Of a DNA stretch of 64,000 bases, positions 11,067 to 22,200 are shown in pieces (within the stretch, counting starts at the first letter, position 1; each line of letters opens with the position of its first letter). This DNA is from Solenopsis invicta (taxonomy: Eukaryota; Arthropoda; Insecta; Hymenoptera; Formicidae): the NCBI RefSeq assembly GCF_016802725.1, contig NC_052669.1, positions 23,899,770 through 23,963,769 on the forward strand. The letters are read 5' to 3'. Under the pieces are notes generated by a model that saw only the letters and a list, made by a program, of their open reading frames with translations, did no database searches and was not told the DNA's origin. The position numbers were made by a program, and so were the translations under genes.

Positions 11067-12940
11067 TATATACTGATTGCTGTGTTTTGGCAAATTGAGA
11101 TAACGAGATTGAAATTTTGCATAATTTCCTGCAGGAAGTCAAACATTATCAAAGAATTTTTTCAATCACTAGGAGAACATCTGCGAAACATTTTTTACAT
11201 CCCGATTCGGCGTTTCGCTTTGCAGTGCTGTTTACAATAGTGCTCAATAGTTACTAACTGTCTCATTGCAATAGTACAACGTATTAAAGACACAAGGACG
11301 AAAGTTGGAGGAACCGTTCAAGTGCACAGCGATCTCGAATCGCCTTGTGGAACGAGCTGTACTTTGGTCGATGATTCTTCGCGTCTTCGTGGCGGGAGTG
11401 TTAATTGTACAGCCGGCTTCATTGTACAAGTTGCAACGTTTCGTGACAATACGATAAGTATCGGACCGCCAGGCAAGCCAAGATGATTCTCCGCCGAAAG
11501 TCGCAGCATACCTGCAATTGTCCCTGTCATCAACACTGTTCGACTAAATGCGCAGGTTTGACTTACATTCCTACAACAATCCTCACAATCGTTCGCAGCG
11601 TAGAAACTCGGCGTGAGTTCTGTATATAATAATAAATGGAGTACCATTCGCATATAAACCTATCGCCGACTTTGTCTCTGGTGCATTGTTCATTCAACAC
11701 TGTTTGCTTTTGCTTCCCGCGGTCATTTCTCGTGATTTGTTAACAGAAAAAAATAATAATTACATCCAGAGAAAAGCTATGTTTAAATGAATAAAATTGT
11801 TTCTTTAACTTGGTTTCTTTAATAATTAAATTGAAGTGAAAATTATTTGATTTCAGAGAAAGACGTTAAGACCTTTTTAAAAGTATATAAATTATTTGTT
11901 AAAATTATTTATTTAACTTGAACAAACAATTTTTTAACTCAAAGAAAATATTGACAGAAATTTAAGAAATAACTTACAATTATGTAGTTGTTCTGGTTTA
12001 AAAAATTTCTTTCATTTAAAAAAAGATTTGTGTTGCATAACCAAACTATTTTTTTAATTCAAATAAAATGAACAATTAAACAATTTCTTCAAATCAAAGA
12101 AACTTTTTTTAACTGTATAGTAATGCACAAATTTCTTTGATTCAAACAAATTTTTTTTACTCCAAGGAACATTTCTTTAGGAATATGAATTAATATGTAA
12201 TGGAATATATTTATATGGAAATAATGCATCGGATTTGCTTTTCTCGATCTCAAAAATTGTAATTGTTCGGCTTTTTGTGAAGTGTTTTGGTTGCTGAAAG
12301 CAACGAAGGACACGCGTCTCGAAATGACTTTATCTATAATATCCTTATCGGAAAGCAAACTCGTGTTCGAATGTATAAATGGCTGCAAGCCTATCGTATT
12401 TCAAAGCAAACGGTATTTTTCGCAATGCGAAGAAACGAATTCCGCGGATTTAAGCGCTGAACCAAGAACCTGATTGTTCATGACGTGCTCCGCGATAAGA
12501 GACGCCTATCACAAAAGTCGCGACGATTCAATCCTTCCGCGGTCTCCCGCGACCTTGGAGGACAGTGAGAGATGTGTGCGTGATATCACGGTGGAATGAA
12601 ACGCCAAGGCGAGATATCTCCGGTTACAATCCTAGTCCTAGACAACCCCCTAGAATTACGTGAAATTTTTCTTTGTAATTTTCTGGAACAAAGAAAGAAT
12701 CGATCCGTCTACCGCGCGAAGCGAATTATTCGATCTACATGGAGATGTGCGTGCCAAGGCTTTTTGACGCCAAATCGAATTTTATTCTTTGGCTTTTCGA
12801 ATCTGAGTTGAACCAAATCAACAAAATTTTATCCGAATCAAATTGTTGAAATAACGATTTAATTAATAATAATTATTGTTAGTTTAAAGTTTTATATACA
12901 GATAATAAAAAAGTTTTCTATGTCAGAAAAATGATATTGA
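11067..12940. other. spacer with degenerate TTTCTTT-AACT repeats
   Basis: No gene seen. About 11,790-12,180 is built of degenerate 20-40 bp units (TTTCTTTAACTTGG, TTTTTTAACTCAAAGAAA, TCAAATCAAAGAAAC and similar) in both orientations. This may be an old inverted-repeat element. The remainder is mixed-composition DNA with chance frames. Confidence 0.35.
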
Positions 12941-13168
12941 TCATATATTTTTTTAACTAAATTAACTAAGTTAAAGTTAATTAACTAAGTTAAAGTTGAA
13001 GTTTATAAAATTAACTTAATTATGTTATAAAAGTTACGAGAACAAAATGTGTTTGTTTAAAAAAAAAAATTAGTTAAAATTAAAAATTAATATATTTACA
13101 ATTAACTAAATTAGAAGCTATTAATTTTCTAACATATTTAACTTTTAATTTTTTTACTATTCAACTCT
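12941..13168. mobile_element. fragment related to the CAGGGTTG element, opposite orientation
   Basis: On the complement strand the right edge reads CCAGAGTTGAATAGTAAAAA and runs into TTAATTAACTTTAACTTAGTT-type sequence. This matches the end and the interior style of the element at 10452-11066. The far end is not clear, so this is either a truncated or a decayed copy. Confidence 0.4.
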
Positions 13169-13274
13169 GGATTTTAAATATGATTTTGATTCTTTATATT
13201 ATATAATTCGTATTGAAAACACATAAATTCTATATTTTCGAATAGTTTCGAATTCAAATCCAAATTTAATCAAA

Positions 13275-13306
13275 TCTTATTCGATTCGATTCGATTCGAT
13301 TCGATA
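13275..13306. repeat. (ATTCG)n pentanucleotide microsatellite
   Basis: Perfect tandem ATTCG units, six or so copies, next to a wider region of the same degenerate motif. The same motif is seen in degenerate form near 850-945. Confidence 0.8.
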
Positions 13307-13319
13307 TTTGAATAATTCG

Positions 13320-13640
13320 CATTACACATGTCAAGTCTGATCGAGACATTGAAGCTGATTGAAGCTTGAAGCAACGAAATCGCAGATAGGATTCCGCAAT
13401 CCTCCGAGTCGATCGTGGAAAGAACTCGTTCCTCGGCGCACGGTGCATGCTATTTGGAGCGTGCTCGCCGTCTCGGCGCGCTGCGCATTGTGCATGCATA
13501 CGATCTCCGGGGTGGTGTCTTCCCCTCGCTCGCATCGGGGCGCTGTAACGTCGCGTGGAGGGGAAGGAGTGTGGAGGGGTTGACTGCCAGGGCTGTATCC
13601 GCATCTTTTGCCGTCAATCAATAATCCGCGCACTTCCGCC
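13320..13640. promoter_or_regulatory. GC-rich promoter-like patch
   Basis: A CpG-containing patch (including CCCCTCGCTCGC) in AT-rich surroundings, open by chance on both strands with Arg-rich translations. No domain and no splice frame is visible. It may be a promoter or enhancer of the gene at 15,463 or of an unseen transcript. Confidence 0.25.
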
Positions 13641-13881
13641 TCCGCTTGGAGTGGAATCGGGAAGCCTTTTTTTCCCCTCCGACGTTAACGAACGCTGTTG
13701 AACTTCTACCTCGGTGTCTACGACGGTCATAAACACATTGACGCCGCACGCGATGTCGTTGATATCAGGTGCAAATTACTTCCGGGGTTCAAAAAGTAGA
13801 ATCTCGAATTAAATTTAATATTCTATTAATCTTCCGTAGAATTTATGAAAGATTGTAACGAAACAAAATATTTTGACATAT

Positions 13882-13917
13882 AAATAGATATATATATATA
13901 TATATATATATCTATTT
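13882..13917. repeat. (AT)n palindrome
   Basis: A perfect palindrome, AAATAGATA followed by an AT run and TATCTATTT. It could extrude as a cruciform and is a likely replication-slippage site. Confidence 0.75.
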
Positions 13918-14489
13918 GATGCTTTTATCAAATCTTTCAGGTGCATATAAGACAAATGCAAATAACTGGATTATTAGCAACGTATGGCTTCTTATTCCGA
14001 TATGGACGATATTTTCATATTTTATCTTCACGATAAGAATGATTAAACGGTTTTTGCTACTCTGTTTTTTTCATGTAATTTTTTATAATTTTTATATAAA
14101 TTAAAAATTTTTCAGAATTTCTATACAGTTTTATAACTTTTGATTTCTCAAATTTTTTTATACGAGTTAGAATACTTTATAGAAATGTTAAGAAAATCTA
14201 TATTTTTTTAGAATTCTTCATATACATATAAGCTCTGAAATATCTTAAGAAATTTAAGATTTATCACATTATAATTTAATGAAATTTTACAAAAATGGAA
14301 AAAAATGTTTAAAGTATTTTTTGTAGAAATGATAAAACGAGAATTTACATATATGAAAAATTTTAAGAAAAAATGTAGACTTTCGCAACAATTCTATAAA
14401 GTTCTACTAATTCATATAAAAACTCTGAAAAAATTTTCACCATGATACCAACGCAAATTCAAAGACTCGTCCGTGATATATTTTATTGT
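13918..14489. other. AT-rich spacer
   Basis: AT-rich, with loosely repeated units such as ATATGAAAAATTTTAAGAAA. No gene or element ends are visible. Confidence 0.4.
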
Positions 14490-14774
14490 GACGCGCGATA
14501 ACGATGGGATGGGAGTGAGGGGTGCCGCGTTCTCACATTACGGCTCTGGGAGAGTTGCCCCCCCTCCTCCTAACCATCCCACCGCGTGCAGCACAACACG
14601 GGACTAAGCGTTCGCCATATCGTCGTGAGTGCTGGCTGGTGAATTACGACGTGATTCTTTGGTGCGTGCAACGAAATTGGGTTCGCGTAGGTGCCGATCC
14701 GTTCACCTGACGGCCGTCGAACCATCGGACGATCCGTCCGAGCCGTGGGGCTCGCGACACCCAATCGAACCACG
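14490..14774 (+). promoter_or_regulatory. probable promoter and noncoding first exon of the gene at 15,463
   Basis: A GC-rich block ends in a consensus donor (AACCACG then GTGAGT at 14,775). The acceptor that would pair with it is TTGTCATGACAG at 15,444, which opens the exon containing the ATG at 15,463. That would remove a 670 bp intron from the 5'UTR. No long ATG-led frame crosses the donor. The pairing is inferred from splice sites and spacing only. Confidence 0.4.
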
Positions 14775-15462
14775 GTGAGTAGAACCGTCGACATAGCTAG
14801 CTGTAGGGACGAAAGTTGGTGAACGAGGGGCGCGATCAGCGATTCTCGACCTTAGGGTCGCCGTACATCGCATGCTGCACTTTCTGCACTGTCGTGTGAC
14901 CTCGCTAGCGTAAATCCCTTTTGCATTTCTCACGGGACACGCGGCCGAGGGAGGTGCGTCCATGGAATTTCTCTCTTAAATGCACCTCTCGTACATCGTT
15001 TTCCGATCTTTCTCCCTTGCTGCAGATCGTGCGTGCGCGCTGATCTCGTCCCGGGTACAGAAGGCGCAGCTGAATATAGTCGAACATATGGGCGTCTGTT
15101 TCCTTTTAATGCAGCTGCACTTTCATACACTTTCTGCAGTCAGAGTGAAAGAGATATATATTTGTTGTTTGAAAAGAGAAACGGGGAAGAAACGAAATGC
15201 AGAAAGTACAACTAAAATGTGATAGAATTAAATTTGACGCTTAAAAATTATAAAAGTTAAAAGCTTGTAAAATTATCATTAAGCCCTGAAAATGGATTTA
15301 TTTTACGTATGACAATTATTTTCAAATCTTTCCCAAATCTCTAAATTTTGTTTTGCTTCTTGAATTTACCACTGACTACTCGTGTGATTATTGAAAAATT
15401 ATTTTATTTGAGACGCTATAAAATATATTATCTTGTCATGACAGGAAGTATTGTGGCACAAC
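14775..15462. other. 5' intron/leader upstream of the gene at 15,463
   Basis: Mixed composition to about 15,220, then AT-rich. Overlapping frames on both strands at 14,900-15,220 carry no domain. I see nothing beyond the acceptor at 15,444. Confidence 0.35.
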
Positions 15463-16802
15463 ATGGAGCCAATGATGGAAGACAATAAAGAAAAAGTGAG
15501 AGCTAGTGTACAAGCTACTATTGCTGATAAAAGTAAAGCAACAAAGGAGTCAGAAGTAACAGACGTAGAAAAGAAGGTATAATTTTTATTATGTTGCACC
15601 TATTATCTTACCATATAATTTTCCTCAAGAAAAGATCCCATGAAATTTGTTAATATTTTAATGTAACTCATTTTATGATGTACTTTAAATTTAGTAGATT
15701 CCATCAAATAATTTTTCGCAATTTAAAATTGATAACTTGCTTGACACACCCATCAATTTATCTTGTATGATTGCAGAAACATGAGGAACGCAAGTGTGTT
15801 TCCACTAGTAAACCAAAGAAGACTGTTACTAAAGTCAAGACAAAGAAAGCTCGAAACGTGGGCCAGACGAGTTACGATCCCACGAAGCTGGAGGACAGTC
15901 CAGTTCAGGTGCTGGAACGCTTCAAGAGAGGCTGCGAGTGCATCGACGATCGGTGCTTCAAGGATCTGAATCCTGAAGTGGTTTATCGGCACAGGCTCAA
16001 CATTGCGGAGTTAACTAAAGCCGAGCACGACATGTATTTAATGGGCGTGACGATGGCCTGTTTGACGGATCCCTATCAGACCGCTCGGCATACGGAGCGA
16101 CGTAGATTGCGCGCTCAGTATGTTTATCAGGGTCGAAGAGTGTGTTTAGACGCTTTCCTGTACCTGGAAAATTGCACACATTATCAGATTAAACGGATTC
16201 GGAAACATTTGATGACGCATGGCGTAACGCCACGCGTGCATGGCAATCATGGCAAGGTGCCTCACAACACATTCTCGCTGGACATATACAAGATTGCGAC
16301 GGAGTTTCTAAAGAACTTCATTGAGGTGCAAGAAACAAAGCAGAAGACCAAGCTCGCCAAGAATGCGCCGCTACATCTGCCGCCGGACATTACGCGGAAA
16401 ACAGTGCATGACTTGTACACGCAGTATTGCAAGAAAGTGTCGCCCAACGTCAAGAACATGGGCTACTCGACGTTTCGACGTTTCATGAAGGTGCAGTTTC
16501 CACAGGTGAAGTTTGCGAAACTCGAGTTTATCATGAGAAAGTCCGAGCAGAATCACTGTACGACCGAATCTGATGCGAGGGACGACACGGGCCAACGGAG
16601 ATCGCCCAAGTTGGAGCAAGAAGCTCCTAAAGGTAGTACGATATTACCGTTGGTGATAACCGGTGATTTAGGACAAAACGAGACTTATGTGCTGACGCCT
16701 ATCAGAAAATTGCAGGACTACACTGTGAGTTATCAGGTCACTACACGCGGGCTAGTAGTTAACAATCCTACTATCACATTGTCAAAATCGAAAGCGGTAT
16801 AA
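15463..16802 (+). CDS. conserved protein resembling the N-terminal half of a transposon-derived insect protein family
   Basis: Two exons, 15463-15576 and 15777-16802, joined in phase 0 (AAGAAG then GTATAA; TGATTGCAG then AAACAT), give 379 aa. The first 38 aa are Lys/Glu-rich. A basic linker (KTVTKVKTKKAR) follows and suggests nuclear location. A C-x-C-x4-C cluster at about residues 91-98 sits in RGCECIDDRCF. Then come a Y-x3-GRRVC-x3-FL block (about 155-167), a GNHGK motif (about 194-198) and a TVHDLYTQYC helix with YSTFRRFM (about 247-275). This order of motifs is what I know from a widespread family of insect and vertebrate uncharacterised proteins thought to be transposase-like. In those proteins the segment is followed by a long catalytic half, which is absent here: the last ~90 aa are unrelated Ser/Thr-rich sequence. 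It looks like an exapted DNA-binding protein. Function unknown. Confidence 0.75.
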
Positions 16803-17520
16803 CTCGAAAGACTGTAAGAACAAAATATAAAAATAATTTTATACAAATGATACGCATGTACATATGAATGTGATATAAGCTTATTCTATAAGGCTATAAT
16901 TCCTCGACAATTACTTCTCGTTATTATATTTTGGATTTAAAATTCAGTAATATTTATATCTTTGCTTGTTCTGTTCGAATTTATACGATCTTACCGTTTT
17001 GAAATTAATATTAAAAAAAGTAGTAAAATAGCAAAAAAAATTCATAAAAAAATCTTATATTAACAATCAAAATATGCCAAAATACTATAAAAGAATTTTT
17101 TAAATATTAGTAAGAAAATAAAATACATTTTGGGTCAACTATACTCGAACAGAATAGCAGAAATGTACGTGTGGATGTATGCGGACGCCTACGCATGTAA
17201 AGGGGATATTGATTTATTTTAGAAACAAAAGTTCTTATAAATACATCCTAAACTGTTTCGTTAAAAAATTAATTTGATTATTTGAATACCCAAGTCCGAC
17301 TGATGGATGTGAAAACGTCGGACTAGAAAATGATTAATTCTTAATACCTCACGTACGCATACTAAATTTAAATTAAATATTTTTAAGCATTTTTCAAATT
17401 TTTATTTTTTTTTACTCAACTTTGATATTCTATATTGTAAAAAAAATGTAGAGCCTAAGACTTTCTCTTTCTAAAATAAGCCAAAGAATATTTCCTTCAA
17501 TTTTTCTTTGTTACTTATTT
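16803..17520. other. 3'UTR / spacer
   Basis: AT-rich DNA after the stop codon. A canonical AATAAA at 17117-17122 could serve as polyadenylation signal, and another lies at 17843-17848. No gene visible. Confidence 0.4.
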
Positions 17521-17530
17521 AGAAATCACC

Positions 17531-17705
<175 letters not shown>

Positions 17706-19201
17706 ATAACTTATTGTGCTACTGCATTAAATGCAGTTTTGTTAAAATTTATCTTTTGTTATATCTTATTGAAGAAATAAGTTGTGTTCTCTCCATCAAA
17801 AACTTGAATATAACAATAGTTGCATAGAATATTCTTGCGACCAATAAAAAGCATTTAGCCAAATGTTCGTAGATAAGATACCTTTATCGTAATAAAAGCG
17901 ACGAAAATGTTAATTACGTAAATTATATTTGTTAAAAATATATAGTCTATCTTATTTCATATAATAAATTTTTCTTTGAAAATATATGACCATTATATAT
18001 TTTTTTTGTCCATGATATGATTATTATCTTTTTGTATATATGAAAAGTTGTATGCCTAAAGGTATAAAATCTCAATATTTCTTATCTTCCACGAATTCCA
18101 GATATGGAAATCACATAACTATGGTCGCAGCTACAGTGTTTCTCAATTCACACAAACACACTTTTCTTATATATAATCTAAATACTAATATTACGTATAT
18201 ATTACTTATTTATTTTATTTGTGATATGTATGTGTAAAAGCATATATTTATTTAATGCTCATTTCTGTACAAAGCCAAATGGAATTTAGATTAATCACAA
18301 ACAATTATCAGACAAAATCCAACATTTAATTATTGAATTACATGTAAAATTCTAATTGCAAATGTGTCAGAAATCTGATAGTTCTAAAAATGTTAAAATA
18401 TTCATCAATATATAATCTATGGCCAATTTTGTTTTTTCCTAATGACTTATATAAAGTTTTGTTCTTGATTAACCATATGAAAGAGGCATTAAACTGTTGC
18501 GAGATTAGATACTTTCTAAAATAGATCGAGTAGTTAGAAATTAACTACCTCGTCTTTCAAGATTCTTGGCATAATTAAGGATATAGTTCCCGTTTGAGAG
18601 CCTCTTGGTTTACAGTTATATCAGCAATATTGTGGGTACTGCAGGGAACTGTTTCAGCTCGGTGGCATCAGCAAGGTCATGTGAGTGCAACCTCTGATCA
18701 GGTACTGGCATTCAGTACTCCAGCGAGATTTGAGCCGTGCATTCACAGTAAACATTACATAAGAGAGTGTCAACCCGAATTGTTAGGTCACTTACGCTTT
18801 TTAGTGTAATTGGATAATAGTGTGACACCTGTTAAAGTGTAACATCTAAATAATTCGGACATACAGTTTTTAATTTTAATTTACGAATAAAATACATGGT
18901 AAAAAATTTTTTTTATTACTTATTACGTTAAAAATATTCAAAGAGGTTTATATTACAAACGTACATGTATGCATAATGTATGTATACCTATAAATGTCTA
19001 AATTTATGAGAATAGCAGAAGAAGCAGTGATTTCTAATTAATTTCTAACAGTGCATATGTTAAGTCATTTTTAAATTTAAAAAATTTTAAATATGTATTT
19101 TTGGTCAATGTTAATACCAAGGAATTATCACAAATTATTAATTTTAGTAAAAAACATTGTAAATAGAATATATTCTCAAAAATAAATTTTTATAAATTTT
19201 A
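17706..19201. other. spacer with one weak signal-peptide-like frame
   Basis: AT-rich. At 18594-18809 an open frame has a hydrophobic N-terminal stretch (WFTVISAILWVLQG then TVSA) but starts from TTG with no ATG, so it is at best an unconfirmed exon. Otherwise nothing is seen before the start of the RhoGEF gene. Confidence 0.4.
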
Positions 19202-22200
19202 ATGGAAAGGGCAATATATTTGATTCCAGAAGATGTAGAGAGTATGACAGGCGAGATAGAAAATGGAGACTTGGCAGTTAGAGACGTTGCAGACCTTCTC
19301 CAAGCACAGTATGCTATTATTGCTGGTAAATATTTAATATTACAAACTGCTCTGAGATTTTAACTCCTGTCAAGATAAACTTTCTTAACCAGTCTCTCTC
19401 TCGTCTGTTCTTTTTAGGAGGAAAAACACGAGAAGGATGTCCCATAATCACATTTCCAGACAATGGCAATTTTCACAACTTAACTGATTTGGACTATCAG
19501 CGTCTCATGCTGTATCTCACTTCTGTGCCAACGTAAGGATACAGTTGATTAATTTAACGCGATTGTTTTATGCATGACTCTTTCCCATTTCATGTACAAA
19601 ATTAAATTATATTTTTAAAAATTATTTTTATTATTTTAAACTTTATCACTTAGGTTGCAAGAAGCAGATCTTGGATTTCATTTAATAATCGACCGGAGAA
19701 ACGACAAGTGGAATTCAGTAAAAACGGTGCTTCTAAAAATTTCTGTAAGTGCGCATAATAAGGCAGGTTTTATTTATTTAGAAATATAGATTGAAATTGA
19801 GAAATATAATTGTTCTTATTGCGTAAATTTTAAATACAGTTTTAATTTTATTGTAAATTCTCTATTCTTTTATTTCCAGGCATTTTTTCCTGGTTTGGTG
19901 CACGTCGCGTACGTGCTACGACCTGTCGGATTTTTACAAAAGGCCATTTCAGAGGTGTCGAACAAATTGTTCCGAGAGGATTTTAAGTTCAGGGTCATAT
20001 TCTTAGCTAATATTGCTGAGTTGCACGAATTCATAGAGAAGGAGCAGCTCACTGAGCAACTCGGCGGCGATTTGCCATATTGCCATCACACTTGGATACA
20101 GAACAGGATTGTAAATATCAAGCGCATCTAGTAACACTAATAGAATTAACTTATCCATTCTGTGTCAATTGATTTTTGTATCTCTGTGTAGAGTTTGGAA
20201 AAATTTTCATCGATGACGCAGGACGTGTCTCTCGCGTTAGACTCTTTCACGCGACGTTTGGCTGAAGTGGAATTTCCTAACAATACTATCGCTACGACAA
20301 CGTTATTGTCGCAACAACAAGCTGAGTATAACGAGTTAAAAGAGGAAATACTCAGTGCTGCCAGGCACGGAGAAGCTCTTTTGGACAGTGTACGACAGTT
20401 AACTGGAAAAGGAACAGCCGACCGCTTAGGAAATGTTGCTGCAGTAGAGAGGTAAAAATTCACAAAATATTCAATAATTAATTATACATTCAATAACAAA
20501 ATAACTGTATATGTTACAAATCATTTGTATTTTGCTCGATTTAATTAATCCAAAAAATAAGAAAATAATATAAAAAAATCTAATAAGAAAATAAAATAAG
20601 CTATTTATAAATTTTTAAAATATTGTAATATGTTGTCGAGTAGACTGTAATTTTTACCGGTTTAATTCAATTTTAGGCTACTCGTTCAATTGGAGGAAAC
20701 CGAACGAACCTTCGACTTGTTTTGGTCCCATCATAGCTCACGTTTGAGACATTGTTTGGCTCTGCGGCAATTCGAACAAGATTTTCGGGAATTGCAAGCG
20801 ACATTAGATCAGCATCTAAAAACGGCGGAAGAAATGACAGAGGTCGGCGAAACGCAAGCGAGAGTGGAACAATTATTGCACGACACGTCGGCATTTCAGC
20901 GAATATGCAGAGTACGTGGAATTTTTTTTTAATACTTTCTTGAGGAGATACTACAATATATCCAATTAACGTGCTTGATAATTTTACTGATAAAATATTT
21001 AACAAAAGTCTAGAAGTTTTGAATTTTGAAATAGAGTACAAAGTTATAAAGATAAAAAGTTACAACTTACACTATAAAACAGTTTGTTGAAATATAAAAA
21101 CTCATATGTTATATGAAAATATATGATTATACGATGTGATTTAGTGAAAGCAATTTAATAACATTGCTAATTTTGGTCCTCAGAATGTACATATTGCACT
21201 CAAAGCACCAAAATGCACTATTCAAACCAGTATATTTTTTTATTTTATTTATTATGGAACTGTATCTTCTTTTACGATATAAATTCCGTAACGAGATAAA
21301 AATGCAGTAAAATTATATTTACAAATTAATTCATGATTGTGCTAGGAATGAATTTATTATTTAAATATTTTCCATCATGTTTATACCTAAATTCTGGTTT
21401 GAACGTGATTACCAGCAATAACATTTATAATCATGCACATCATGCACAAATGTTATTTTGCACCGCTTTCCTCATTTTGTCGATAGTCCTATTTGTTGCA
21501 TACCATGTGGATTTGGGTCTTGGTAAGCAGTCCACTTAACAAAATACATATATTTCGTAATAAAGTTTATACATTTTGAGACACAATAATTTCGATATAT
21601 CTTAGCATCTACATATATCTCAGTCTTATGTTTTGGAATCACAAATATAGAGCGTTACGTTTCGACAAGTATTTCGTAGGCGCTACATAAATTAAATTTT
21701 AATTACACGTTGTTTACCGTTCAAGCTAATATCTTATTTTATTTTCTCACTTCTTTTAGTTGAAATGCACGCATAAGTGTCATCTGAAAACCGGTGGAGA
21801 TTTGATTCATGTCCGATCACTGGCACGATGAACTTTTGAGAATGTGACTATCATTATGATTTCTCGATCTCTGCATATTGCACGCATATATATATAATAG
21901 TTTTTGTTTCTTTTACAAAAAGTTTTTTTCTAGATTATTTAATGAGATTAAGAAACATGCCATGCCATGGTTGTTTGTAGCACCTTCATTTTCATATACT
22001 GATATTTGATCGCGTTATCGTGCATAAATATAATTGCATATGTTTATAGGGAGACATAGATCACGCGGAGGAGGTGATATCTGCTGGCCAACAGCTACTG
22101 TCTGGCAGGCATCAATGCCCGGCGGACGTTGTGGAACCGAAATGCGTAGAGTTACAAAGAGTCTGTACCATTCTCAGTCAGAGGCTTGAGAGACGACTGC

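Noticed and set aside
21333..21539. 68-codon hydrophobic frame in RhoGEF intron 6
   Set aside because: Lies in AT-rich intron DNA, where hydrophobic chance frames are common. The flanking exons join perfectly without it.
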